The position numbers were made by a program, and so were the translations under genes. Of a stretch of DNA of 64,000 nt, positions 45,718-53,898 are shown piece by piece. The stretch's first letter is position 1; every line of letters begins with the position of its first letter. Origin of the DNA: Phocaeicola plebeius DSM 17135. GTDB lineage: Bacteria > Bacteroidota > Bacteroidia > Bacteroidales > Bacteroidaceae. The stretch is from contig NZ_DS990119.1 in assembly GCF_000187895.1 (NCBI RefSeq), forward strand, positions 310,001 to 374,000, in the 5' to 3' direction. The notes under the pieces were generated by a model, which was given only the letters and a program-made list of their open reading frames with translations, had not been told where the DNA came from and did not search any database.

Positions 45718-47004
45718 TTATTTTTTATAAAAGCGCCATGGCCTATTGCATTTTCTATATCGTTTTCCTGAGTATGAGAAATACTCTGATTGGAGCCCCC
45801 CTGGTAGGTTATTATATTGCGCTTCCCCGATTTCCTCCTTCATATAGTTGCCATTACCGTCCTTTACAAAACAACCATTTTCGTCTTTTATAAATGCTGG
45901 AACATTTATTCTGCATCCAACCCCTATCTCATAATTTTCACTTTGCATTTTTTCATTGACCCATCCAATAGTCAAGTTACTATTCAATGAAATTCCCATC
46001 ATCAAATCTTCATAAATATAAGTAGCACGTTTCTCGTACTTTTTAGTTTCAGTCCAAGTGTTATTAGTAAGCGACTCAACTCTATATCCTCTAATGAGAA
46101 ACGACGCTCTATATTCTTTCACCTGATTTTCAAATGTAATATCTATCCCCGATACATGACAATTCATAGATCCTAATATGAAATAGGGCAAATCATTACA
46201 CTTTTCATGATCTGAGGTATGATACATTGCAGGATCTTTCAAGCCATCTATTTGTTCCTCATGATAATAGAACTCAATATCCTCCAAATAAATACGCCTT
46301 CTCTCATTCACAAGAAAGTATCCGCCATACAAGAGTTTCTTAGCAAGGAGCATGAATTGCCTAACCAACTCATTTTCTTTCTCTTCCTTCTGAAAATCAG
46401 TTACGCCTGTAAAAGTTCCGAGTATTACATTAATACCATCCTCAGACTCAAATTCATCCAATATTTTCTCCCACTTATTTTCTGTATTAATTGTTATCGG
46501 GTTTATAAAAGCCTCATGTTTATAATTATTATCTTCCCCTTCTGCTCTTAACCATTTCAAATCAATACCACAAGCATTGCTGAGATTCACAGGCTTTAAT
46601 CGATATGTCTTTTTCCATTGATTAATATACCAAAAATTGCTTTCAGACGCTAAAGCAATCATTTCTTCTCTGGTCAGAATATAATACTGAAATTCCATAT
46701 TAATTCCTTCACCGACAACATGTACAAAAACCCACGGACCTTTAACCTTCCTTTCTAGATAATCCTTAGTACATTTTGCCAAAGTCATCCCAATAGGAAA
46801 GTTATTGCCTCTGCACGTCTTTACTTGTATGTAAACGTTTTTCTTATTCCCAGGCTGAGAACAAATTAAATCCACTGCTTCATAGTTAGCTATAATAGCA
46901 TTTGCATTTACTACATTTAACCCTAACTGCATTAGTTTGGTTTGAACCAGATTCTCTCCAATATCACCTAATCTACTTTTATTTAAAGAAACATTCATAT
47001 CCAT
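45718..47004 (-). CDS. Two-domain protein: N-terminal PD-(D/E)XK nuclease-like domain, unknown C-terminal domain
   Basis: 428 residues. The first 130 residues look like a PD-(D/E)XK holiday-junction/aspartyl-protein-type domain: LGDIGENLVQTKLMQLG (Glu), NYEAVDLICSQ (Asp), NVYIQVKTCRG (Q-x-K). The rest is large and not assigned. It includes FYYHEEQIDGLKDPAMYHTSDHEKCNDLPYFILGSMNCHVSGIDITFENQ and YRASFLIRGYRVE. A faint likeness to the 3-methyladenine glycosylase fold is possible but weak. The end (residues about 375-428) is basic and aromatic. It follows the GIY-YIG gene by 4 bases, so the two are translationally linked. Confidence 0.6.
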   Translation of the reverse strand: MDMNVSLNKSRLGDIGENLVQTKLMQLGLNVVNANAIIANYEAVDLICSQPGNKKNVYIQVKTCRGNNFPIGMTLAKCTKDYLERKVKGPWVFVHVVGEGINMEFQYYILTREEMIALASESNFWYINQWKKTYRLKPVNLSNACGIDLKWLRAEGEDNNYKHEAFINPITINTENKWEKILDEFESEDGINVILGTFTGVTDFQKEEKENELVRQFMLLAKKLLYGGYFLVNERRRIYLEDIEFYYHEEQIDGLKDPAMYHTSDHEKCNDLPYFILGSMNCHVSGIDITFENQVKEYRASFLIRGYRVESLTNNTWTETKKYEKRATYIYEDLMMGISLNSNLTIGWVNEKMQSENYEIGVGCRINVPAFIKDENGCFVKDGNGNYMKEEIGEAQYNNLPGGLQSEYFSYSGKRYRKCNRPWRFYKK

Positions 47005-47008
47005 TATT

Positions 47009-47572
47009 CTACCATCTAACAGATTTCAATTTAGCCACAAGAGTACGTTTAATTTTTTCTTCTGTTTCATGTATAAGCACATCATCCATGAAAAGTATAT
47101 CTACAGGTTTTCTTATCCATGGTTCTTCTGTTGTTTTATAAAAAAGATTGACTATACAAATTGATTCTCGTATAATGGCCTTTACTTTCTTCTCATTTTC
47201 AGTAAAAATATTCTTACCATATGTACTGATAAATAGAGTTTCAGCATCTTCTATATTCTCTTCTTTCTGATCTTTTTCATTACCCAAAGCCCCAATCCAT
47301 ATTCTCATATTATCATTTTCATGAAAATCATTATAATGCTTATGATAATTATTAAGACGTTTCTCAATTCCATCAGCTTTCTTATGAATGCCAAAATATG
47401 TATAAATTTTTAAGGTTGAATGTCCTTTACCTTTTTTATTCCCGGAGAAATAATAGAAATTAAATAATGATTTATCACAAGTAGAATTATCCTCAAGATA
47501 GGACTTCATCTGCTGTATATTTTTGAAAGGGCCAACCCATTGGATTGTAAATGTTTTAGTAATATCCTGCAT
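47009..47572 (-). CDS. GIY-YIG-type nuclease candidate
   Basis: 187 residues. The central part has the GIY-YIG pattern in diverged form: NFYYFSG, then IYTYFGIHKKADGIEKRLNNYHKH (Tyr/Gly strand, Lys, catalytic-type Arg and Tyr/His), and Glu in IEDAETLFI. The C-terminal 60 residues may bind DNA or the partner protein. It is the first gene of the three-gene nuclease cassette. Such single-domain GIY-YIG proteins act as endonucleases in mobile elements and in defence. The family call rests on motif order only. Confidence 0.6.
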   Translation of the reverse strand: MQDITKTFTIQWVGPFKNIQQMKSYLEDNSTCDKSLFNFYYFSGNKKGKGHSTLKIYTYFGIHKKADGIEKRLNNYHKHYNDFHENDNMRIWIGALGNEKDQKEENIEDAETLFISTYGKNIFTENEKKVKAIIRESICIVNLFYKTTEEPWIRKPVDILFMDDVLIHETEEKIKRTLVAKLKSVRW

Positions 47573-47637
47573 AAACTAATACGACTAATTTATCTATATT
47601 TATAATTAAATTCCCTCAACAATTACTTTATAGCTAG

Positions 47638-47682
47638 TCAGTAGCTCTGGTTCCGGACGTCGATAATCACCTCCATGCAGCT
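47638..47682 (-). pseudogene. Remnant 3' end of the small cysteine-protein gene
   Basis: On the minus strand the last codons read SCMEVIIDVRNQSY then stop, against SYMDVTLELRNKSY then stop at 44583. About 33 of 46 bases agree, including the stop. No similarity was seen further upstream, so only the tail is left. Confidence 0.65.
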
Positions 47683-47784
47683 CCATAGACAAAGATACGG
47701 GTTCTGCTTCATTTACCAGAATCTTATGCCCGTAAAAATCCTAAAACATCCCTATATTGCCCTCCCTTTATCCTTTTATTTTCT

Positions 47785-47880
47785 ATGTTTTCCAAGGCAG
47801 AAATGTGCGTTTCCGCCCTGGAAGCTGTAAGTTTCTCGCCCGAAAAACCTACAGTTCTGGTTTGGAAAACCTAAAAAACG
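47785..47880. repeat. Extragenic palindromic repeat, copy B
   Basis: Second copy of the repeat at 36088-36180, same order of blocks (see that entry). Inner arms GTAAGTTTCTC / GAAAAACCTAC and outer arms TTTTCCAA / TTGGAAAA can pair. It lies between the nuclease and HNH cassettes. Confidence 0.65.
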
Positions 47881-48031
47881 ATAGAAGGTTTACCTGGCAA
47901 TCTCCTGAGATTTGATATTCAGACTCCCCAAGATGAATTAATATTTTCTTCGTTTTCGATTTACAGATATACAAAAAGGAATATAACATCATAAAAACAA
48001 ACCGATTTCTTATTATTTACAAAAAAACGAC

Positions 48032-48039
48032 TAAATTTG
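48032..48039 (+). promoter_or_regulatory. Promoter -7 box for HNH cassette
   Basis: TAAATTTG matches TAnnTTTG. The first start codon is 147 bases further on, a long leader with short complementary segments (TAAGG / CCTTA at 48055-48070). Confidence 0.5.
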
Positions 48040-48185
48040 CGCCCGCAAAAATAGGTAAGGCCAATCCTTAGCAATGCCTAATATACTGAAGTGTTGAATA
48101 AAAACAAGGTATATCTTTCATCAATCCTCCAGATATTATCCAGAAAAGGCTTTATTTAATATAAGACAAATACATTGAAGGTCAA

Positions 48186-48455
48186 ATGGATAAAGAAGAC
48201 TCATATAGGAAATTGCTTTTTGATAAACGATGGCTTGAAAAAAAGGCCAGAATTATTCAGCGAGATAATTGTCAATGTAAAATTTGTGGTTCAAACTGGC
48301 ATTTGGTCGTCCATCACAAACAGTATCACGTACATAAAAATTCCGGTAAAAAATTCCTCCCATGGGAATATGACGATAAATATCTTGTCACTTTATGCGA
48401 ATCATGTCACAAGAAAGGACATGATTTATATGATATTCCAGTAAAATTTATATGA
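48186..48455 (+). CDS. HNH endonuclease, small
   Basis: 89 residues. The HNH core is complete: CQCKICG (first zinc pair), LVVHHKQYHVHKN (catalytic His), WEYDDKYLVTLCESCHKKGHDLYD (second zinc pair and last His). No other domain. Nicks or cuts DNA. Starts ATG at 48186; the 48175 frame is another phase. Followed 4 bases later by a coiled-coil protein gene, so the two are co-translated. The family is common in phages, islands and defence systems. Confidence 0.85.
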   Translation: MDKEDSYRKLLFDKRWLEKKARIIQRDNCQCKICGSNWHLVVHHKQYHVHKNSGKKFLPWEYDDKYLVTLCESCHKKGHDLYDIPVKFI

Positions 48456-48459
48456 AACT

Positions 48460-49041
48460 ATGAATTTCTTTAAAAAATTATTTGGCTCAAACAGAACAGA
48501 AGAACTCCCCATTGCAAATGAGGAAGTGGCGCGTCCTGAAATCAAGCGCGAAGACTTTGTAGATGATTCTGAACCTACAAAAGAAAGTAACATTGTGACT
48601 ATAGCTTTCGGAACCGGACTGCCGATTGACGCTATCTATACATTCATCGGACGAGATTATGAGCAGGAAGGTTATGATGACGCAATGATTAACTTGGATA
48701 ATTCGTACAAGGAATCGAAAAAGGAGATTATTTTAAACGAATTGAAAATTAGAATTGAGCAAGTCAAACTGGCATATAATAATAAACTACGCGAGATTGA
48801 AGTCTCTATTTCTAATATTGAACAACAGGGATTAATAAATACTAGCGCACAACTGAAAGCGAAAAGACAGACATACCTAGAACATATTGACAAAATCAAA
48901 GAAATCGAAAGTAGCATTAATCTGGGTGATAAGAAGTTTCTGACTATGATTGACTCCTATGAAAGAGGGTTTCTTAAAGGCGTAGCAGCAAAAACCATAA
49001 AATTTTTTGATATAGAAAATAATTCTCAAGAACAAAACTAA
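48460..49041 (+). CDS. Coiled-coil protein of the HNH cassette, unknown function
   Basis: 193 residues. The N-terminus (MNFFKKLFGSN) is a basic amphipathic start of the kind found on membrane-associated proteins. Residues about 75-160 are heptad-rich and charged (ESKKEIILNELKIRIEQVKLAYNNKLREIEVSISNIEQQ), consistent with a coiled coil. No catalytic motif. Spaced 4 bases from both neighbours, so a protein complex with the HNH nuclease and the membrane protein is a reasonable guess. Confidence 0.65.
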   Translation: MNFFKKLFGSNRTEELPIANEEVARPEIKREDFVDDSEPTKESNIVTIAFGTGLPIDAIYTFIGRDYEQEGYDDAMINLDNSYKESKKEIILNELKIRIEQVKLAYNNKLREIEVSISNIEQQGLINTSAQLKAKRQTYLEHIDKIKEIESSINLGDKKFLTMIDSYERGFLKGVAAKTIKFFDIENNSQEQN

Positions 49042-49045
49042 AAGT

Positions 49046-50029
49046 ATGCAGATATTAACAAAAACTGGATGTTTCCTTATCGGATGGAACTTCAATATAT
49101 TAAAGGAATGTGGAGAAGCCAGTTTCAGGACTTTTAAGAGACTTATGTCTGCAATAGTCATCATGATGGTAATTTGGGGCACTATCGGATTTTGCTTTGC
49201 AGACAATTACATTGGGGTAAGCAGTACGACAGGCAAGATAGCCATAGCGCTCATATTCATGATTCTTGTTCTTTGCATAGAACGTTTTATCATTCTTACG
49301 ATTGGCCGATTGGGATGGATGGGACTTTTCCGTACGATTCTGGCAATTGTAATGGCTATGTTAGGATCGACCGTATTCGACCAAATCATTTTCCGGAACG
49401 ACATTGCGGTAAAGATGACCGATATCCGTGAGATAAAAATACAGCAAGCCATCAAAAACCGGATGGAAACGTATGATGCCGACATCAAACATTTTACCAA
49501 TCTAAGAGATTCTTTAGGGGTAGCTAACATCGTCATCTATGAAAAACTGGCTAAACAACCCGTAATAGCTACACGGGATGTCACTACAAAAGACGTCGTC
49601 ATAGGGAAAAACGAGGATGGAACACCACAGATGGCCAAAACGACTAGTGTAACTTCAAGAAGCGTGGAAAATCCATTAAGCGCGCAAGCTAAAGCTAATG
49701 AAGAACAAATTAAACGCTATCAAACGCAACTGGAAACGTTACAGACTAAGAAATTTAATACAGACAAAGAGGTTAGAAACGAATTCAGACAAAAGAAACC
49801 TGGTTTTTTGGAAGAACTAACAGCTTTATGGGCTCTTTTAAAAGCTGATAATATTGCCCTTATTTTCTATATTATATTATTCGTGTTTCTGATGTCATTG
49901 GAGCTCTTAGTCGTCACAAGCCGTGGAGGAGACACTAAATGTGACTATGAACTTATCGTAGAACATCAGCTCAATATCAAAAAGGAAATGCTGAGTAAAT
50001 CTGAAGAGAAATTGTTAAATAAAAACTGA
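49046..50029 (+). CDS. DUF4407-like membrane protein
   Basis: 327 residues. Three hydrophobic segments near the N-terminus (about 30-55, 65-90, 95-120) and one near residue 275-300 (IALIFYIILFVFLMSLELLVV), with a long coiled region (about 130-265, TDIREIKIQQAIKNRMETYDADIKHFTN) between them that would face one side of the membrane. This layout fits DUF4407. Function unknown. Last gene of the HNH cassette, 4 bases after the coiled-coil gene. A membrane-acting effector or sensor role is inference. Confidence 0.75.
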   Translation: MQILTKTGCFLIGWNFNILKECGEASFRTFKRLMSAIVIMMVIWGTIGFCFADNYIGVSSTTGKIAIALIFMILVLCIERFIILTIGRLGWMGLFRTILAIVMAMLGSTVFDQIIFRNDIAVKMTDIREIKIQQAIKNRMETYDADIKHFTNLRDSLGVANIVIYEKLAKQPVIATRDVTTKDVVIGKNEDGTPQMAKTTSVTSRSVENPLSAQAKANEEQIKRYQTQLETLQTKKFNTDKEVRNEFRQKKPGFLEELTALWALLKADNIALIFYIILFVFLMSLELLVVTSRGGDTKCDYELIVEHQLNIKKEMLSKSEEKLLNKN

Positions 50030-50057
50030 TCCCTTGAAAGATTAAAGAAAACATCAC

Positions 50058-50726
50058 ATGCCACAAGAACCCCTACACTCCTGCCCCGAACTGATTGACT
50101 ACATCAATGAAACGGGTTTCCTTCCCTTGTTAAGCATGGGCATTGCCGGATGGTCGGCCGAAGAAGTTACGGACGAAGACTGTCAGTACACCCGTTTGCC
50201 CGACGGCGGATGGGAATGGCCGCTTTGGAAATGGAAAGGTGCCATCCTGCAAGAAAGCGGTTGCGCATACGGTAAGTTCTTCAAGGACAAAGCTGCATTC
50301 ATCAGCCGTGAGTGGTGGCCCGACTTCTGCAATTACCGGCGGAGCATTTTTCCTTATCCGGAGGCGGGAAGCATTGAAGAAACCATTCTCGACGTACTAA
50401 GATGCGAAGGCAGCCTGATTACACGGGAACTGCGTGCGGCATGCGGATTTACAGGACCAAAGATGCGGAGCCGCTTCGATGCTTATCTCACCCGACTGGA
50501 AATGGGCGGCTACATTGTGACGGAGGATTTTATCTACCCCCTTGACCGCCACGGAAGGGAATATGGCTGGGGCTGGTCACTGCTCACCACGCCCGAACGT
50601 CTCTTTGGACGGGAGGCCTGCCACCCCGACCGCAGTCCGCAGGAATCACGCGAGCGGATGCTCACCCAGTTCCGGAAGATACTACCGTATGAATCCGAAA
50701 AGACGTATGCAGCCCTGCTGAAATAA
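50058..50726 (+). CDS. AlkZ-related winged-helix protein
   Basis: 222 residues. The middle part resembles winged-helix DNA-glycosylase-like proteins of the AlkZ/YcaQ group (LWKWKGAILQESGCAYGKFFKDKAAFISREWWPDFCNYRR; LRCEGSLITRELRAACGFTG; FDAYLTRLEMGGYIVTEDF). It lacks the full length of AlkZ (about 380), so DNA-repair activity is uncertain. Base composition is GC-richer than the island genes before it; it marks the right border of the island. Gap of 28 bases to DUF4407. Confidence 0.65.
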   Translation: MPQEPLHSCPELIDYINETGFLPLLSMGIAGWSAEEVTDEDCQYTRLPDGGWEWPLWKWKGAILQESGCAYGKFFKDKAAFISREWWPDFCNYRRSIFPYPEAGSIEETILDVLRCEGSLITRELRAACGFTGPKMRSRFDAYLTRLEMGGYIVTEDFIYPLDRHGREYGWGWSLLTTPERLFGREACHPDRSPQESRERMLTQFRKILPYESEKTYAALLK

Positions 50727-50728
50727 GT

Positions 50729-51637
50729 CTACAGGAACATCGTCAGCAACGGAATGCTCAGTACGGAAAGCAAGGTAGTGAGGAAGGTTCCTTCTGCCAT
50801 GATGACCTCCCCTTTCTGATACTGAATACAGAACAGGGTACCGTACGAAGCTACGGGCATGGCCGCCAACACGACATTGATATTGGCAATGGTTTCGTCC
50901 ACCCGGCAAAGGCGTGAGAGATACAGAATAAGGAGTGGAACCAGCATCAGGCGCAAGGCCGACATCAGGTAGATGGCCGTATTGCCAAACATCCGGCGAA
51001 TGGGTACACGGGCAATGGACGAGCCGATGATGAGCAGCGCAGCAGGCACGGTGACATTTCCCAACAGGACAAACGGGGTACTGATGACACGGGGAGGTAC
51101 CCATCCGGTCACGACAATCAGAATGGAGAGGTACGACGCAATCATGGCCGGACAGTAGAGAGTACGCCAGTCAAAACGCATCTTTCCCTGACCGCCTGAA
51201 ATAAACAGGGTACCGAACACAAAAATCAGCAACGTGCTGGGGAAATTAAGAATGCTGGCATAGAACACCGCACTAGCTCCAAAAATGGAAGCCACGATGG
51301 GATAGCCGATGAAACCCACATTACCGAATGCCAGCATAAAACTGTAAATACCGCGGTCGGACAGCTTGACGGGCAAATAGCGCGGAAGCAGAAAGGCTAA
51401 CCCGATAAGCACCACGTAGGTAGCAAAACCCACCACGAGCAAAGGCAGAATCAGCTTCTTGTCGGGAAGCGTGTCGCCCATCACCGACGAAAGTATCAGA
51501 CTGGGACACGTCACGTTGATAACCAGTCCCGAAAGTTTGCGGTCGAAATCCGCATCCATCATTTTCTTCTTACTCAGATAATAGCCGATGATTACCAGAA
51601 TAAACAGGATAATCATCTGTGTAACGATTGCATCCAT
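50729..51637 (-). CDS. AEC-family (auxin efflux carrier-like) transporter
   Basis: 302 residues with ten predicted membrane helices in two halves: LFILVIIGYYLSKKKMMDADFDRKLSGLVINVTCPSLILSS and SFMLAFGNVGFIGYPIVASIFG, a hallmark of AEC carriers. Probably transports dicarboxylates or other organic acids. Its stop is 2 bases from the convergent AlkZ-related gene. Confidence 0.93.
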   Translation of the reverse strand: MDAIVTQMIILFILVIIGYYLSKKKMMDADFDRKLSGLVINVTCPSLILSSVMGDTLPDKKLILPLLVVGFATYVVLIGLAFLLPRYLPVKLSDRGIYSFMLAFGNVGFIGYPIVASIFGASAVFYASILNFPSTLLIFVFGTLFISGGQGKMRFDWRTLYCPAMIASYLSILIVVTGWVPPRVISTPFVLLGNVTVPAALLIIGSSIARVPIRRMFGNTAIYLMSALRLMLVPLLILYLSRLCRVDETIANINVVLAAMPVASYGTLFCIQYQKGEVIMAEGTFLTTLLSVLSIPLLTMFL

Positions 51638-51666
51638 TGTTTCTTCTTACCTTAAAAAAAGTCGTG

Positions 51667-51674
51667 CAAAGATA
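51667..51674 (-). promoter_or_regulatory. Promoter -7 box for AEC transporter
   Basis: TATCTTTG on the minus strand (TAnnTTTG), 29 bases before the ATG at 51637. Confidence 0.55.
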
Positions 51675-51720
51675 CAGATTTTTCTTTACTATTTCATGTT
51701 CACCATTAATCGGCTTTTCG

Positions 51721-51728
51721 TACATTTG
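51721..51728 (+). promoter_or_regulatory. Promoter -7 box for thioredoxin gene
   Basis: TACATTTG matches TAnnTTTG, 89 bases before the ATG at 51818. Confidence 0.5.
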
Positions 51729-51817
51729 CACCGCATTTTAAACGTATTGACCACACACCGGGCTATTTCTTTCGGGAGGTAGCCTTGTTTATATAGAACC
51801 ACTTAAAAACGAAAGCA

Positions 51818-52117
51818 ATGGAAACTTTTTATGACGTAGTAGCAGGCAATCAGCTTGTATTGGTGGACTTCTTCGCCACCTGGTGTCAACCTTGTAAAAT
51901 GATGCACCCGATTCTGAAACAGGTGAAAGACGTGCTGGGCGACCGCATCCGTATCATCAAGATTGATGTGGACACACACAGCGTATTGTCTCAGAAGTAC
52001 CAGATTCAGTCCGTCCCCACCCTCATGCTGTTCCGCAACGGGGAAGTGCTCTGGAGAACCAGCGGCGTAATGCAGAAGGCCGAGCTGCTCAGTACGATTG
52101 ACCCGTTTCTGAGATAA
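51818..52117 (+). CDS. Thioredoxin with WCQPC active site
   Basis: 99 residues, a full small thioredoxin. Active-site Cys23 and Cys26 in FATWCQPCKMMHPIL (the common form is WCGPC), cis-Pro in QSVPTLMLF. Reduces disulfides in the cytoplasm. The Gln in place of Gly changes the redox pair's neighbourhood. Followed 41 bases later by a YczE-like membrane protein. Confidence 0.93.
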   Translation: METFYDVVAGNQLVLVDFFATWCQPCKMMHPILKQVKDVLGDRIRIIKIDVDTHSVLSQKYQIQSVPTLMLFRNGEVLWRTSGVMQKAELLSTIDPFLR

Positions 52118-52158
52118 TAATCCGCACGAAAAACAACATCGCACAAAGTACAATAAAA

Positions 52159-52893
52159 ATGACGAGAAAAGAAAAAATCATATCTTTTGCCTGGCAACAC
52201 TTACTGCTCTTCGTTGCCTTGTACATCATGACACTGGGAATTGCCGCCTGCGTAAAGAGCATGCTGGGAGCAAGCGTCATCAGTGTATTGCCCTATGTAT
52301 TTCATGATGCGGGAACAGGCGGACTGACACCGTCACTGACCATCGGGCAATACACCTTCATCATGAATGCCCTGCTGGTAGTAGGGCAAGTAGGAGTACT
52401 CCGCCGGCAGTTTGACCCGGTCCAACTGTTCCAGTTGCTCGTGGGTTTTGTATTCGGCATGTTAATCGACCTGAACCTCTACCTTCTTTCATGGCTGCAA
52501 CCCGAAGCTATATGGGAGAAAGCCGTGGCCCAGCTGGCCGGATGCACCATCCTGGCAGCAGGCATTGCACTGGAGGTAAGATGCGGCAGCGTAACCATGC
52601 CTGGAGAAGGCTTTCCCGTCGCCATCAGCAAGGTGACGGGCATAGAATTTCCGAAGGTCAAGATTGTGGTAGACGTTTCACTTGTGCTTCTCGGTATCGT
52701 CTTCTGCTACATATTCTTCGGAAAATGGCAATGGCACATCATCGGAGTAGGTACGCTGTTTGCCATGTATTATGTAGGATGGGCTGTACGTATTGCCAGC
52801 CACCACCTGAAATGGTTCGACCGTCTGCTCAAGTACCGTCCGGGATTCCGGAGATACATCTACGGACTGGCAAGATACATTTACAGAAAGTAG
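52159..52893 (+). CDS. YczE/DUF6198-like integral membrane protein
   Basis: 244 residues with five to six membrane helices. Motifs: LYIMTLGIAACVKSMLGASVISVLPYVF, GGLTPSLTIGQYTFIMNALLV, LQLLVGFVFGMLIDLNLYL, MPGEGFPVAISKVTGIEFPKVKIVVDVSLV. This matches the YczE/YyaS group whose role is unknown. No signal peptide. Same strand as the thioredoxin gene; may be co-transcribed. Confidence 0.8.
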   Translation: MTRKEKIISFAWQHLLLFVALYIMTLGIAACVKSMLGASVISVLPYVFHDAGTGGLTPSLTIGQYTFIMNALLVVGQVGVLRRQFDPVQLFQLLVGFVFGMLIDLNLYLLSWLQPEAIWEKAVAQLAGCTILAAGIALEVRCGSVTMPGEGFPVAISKVTGIEFPKVKIVVDVSLVLLGIVFCYIFFGKWQWHIIGVGTLFAMYYVGWAVRIASHHLKWFDRLLKYRPGFRRYIYGLARYIYRK

Positions 52894-52945
52894 GCACACG
52901 AGAAGAATCTCCCCCGCCACAAGCGCAGGTTTGTCATTTAATAAT

Positions 52946-52953
52946 TAATTTTG
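52946..52953 (+). promoter_or_regulatory. Promoter -7 box for EamA transporter
   Basis: TAATTTTG matches TAnnTTTG, 32 bases before the ATG at 52986. Confidence 0.55.
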
Positions 52954-52985
52954 CACCCCGATTACACAATTACATCTACCCGCAC

Positions 52986-53876
52986 ATGAAAAAACTAAGC
53001 AAAAATGCCATTATCGGCTATCCGGCAGGAATTATCACCGGTATTACTTACGGATTAAATCCCTTATTTGCGGTTCCGCTGATGAAGAACGGTGCCGCCA
53101 CTGAGTCCATACTTTTCTTCCGCTACGCTTTCGCAGTGTTGCTCTTAGGCCTGTTCCTGTTGCTCCGCAAACAGAGTTTCCGGGTTTCAGGAAAGCAAAT
53201 CGGCGTATTGTTCGTCCTCGGACTGCTTTACACCTCCAGCAGCATCTTTCTTTTCGATGCATACGAATACATCGCTTCCGGACTGGCTACTACGCTGGTA
53301 TTCCTTTACCCCGTCCTCGTGGCCATTATCATGGTGTTCCTGAAAGTCGTTCCCTCATGGCCGGTATGGCTTGCCATTGCCGCCACCTTCGGAGGTGTGC
53401 TCATCATGACACAAAGTGACGGTTCACAAACCATCAACCCCATCGGTGTGCTGCTCTCCATCGCCTCGGCACTGGTGTATGCACTCTTCATCGTCATCAT
53501 CAACCGCAGCAAGGCCATTGCCGGCATATCCAACTCCCTCCTCACCTTCTATGCACTCATGGTAGGAGCCATTGTTTTTATCGGAAAAATCCTCAGTTCC
53601 GACACTGCAATTACGGCTGGAATCACTACCGGAGCAGACTGGCTTAACCTTGTGGGACTTGCCCTGCTGCCAACCATCGTTTCTACAGCCACCCTCGCCA
53701 TTGCCTCCCGTAACATCGGGGCCACCAAGGCTTCTGTACTCGGCGTATTCGAACCCATCACCGCCATCATTGTCGGCACACTGATGTTTGGCGAACCGCT
53801 GACCACCAACATCATTGTCGGCATTTCCATTGCCATGGTAGCCGTCACGTTCATGATCACCGTGACCAAGCGATAA
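52986..53876 (+). CDS. EamA/DMT-family transporter
   Basis: 296 residues from the ATG at 52986. The frame is open from 52491, but the earlier part overlaps the YczE-like gene in another phase and has no family sense. Ten membrane helices as two EamA repeats (MKKLSKNAIIGYPAGIITGITYGLNPLFAVPL; NPIGVLLSIASALVYALFIVIINRS). Export or import of metabolites such as amino acids. Own promoter upstream. Confidence 0.92.
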   Translation: MKKLSKNAIIGYPAGIITGITYGLNPLFAVPLMKNGAATESILFFRYAFAVLLLGLFLLLRKQSFRVSGKQIGVLFVLGLLYTSSSIFLFDAYEYIASGLATTLVFLYPVLVAIIMVFLKVVPSWPVWLAIAATFGGVLIMTQSDGSQTINPIGVLLSIASALVYALFIVIINRSKAIAGISNSLLTFYALMVGAIVFIGKILSSDTAITAGITTGADWLNLVGLALLPTIVSTATLAIASRNIGATKASVLGVFEPITAIIVGTLMFGEPLTTNIIVGISIAMVAVTFMITVTKR

Positions 53877-53898
53877 CGCATATAGAGCAAGTAAAAAC

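Larger units (their letters stand above)
47573..48185. other. Divergent intergenic region of the accessory island
   Basis: 613 bases with no gene. It separates the minus-strand nuclease cassette from the plus-strand HNH cassette. It holds the gene remnant (47638-47682), a TAnnTTTG match on the minus strand at 47690-47697 that may drive the nuclease cassette, palindromic repeat copy B (47785-47880), and the HNH-cassette promoter at 48032. A leader of about 140 bases follows that promoter. Confidence 0.6.

Noticed and set aside
47641-47700. Possible tRNA-like segment with GGTTCCGG
   Set aside because: No cloverleaf could be drawn; the segment is explained by the remnant of the small cysteine-protein gene.
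52491-52985. In-frame N-terminal extension of the EamA transporter
   Set aside because: It overlaps the YczE-like gene in another phase and passes through the -7 box at 52946, so the ATG at 52986 is preferred.
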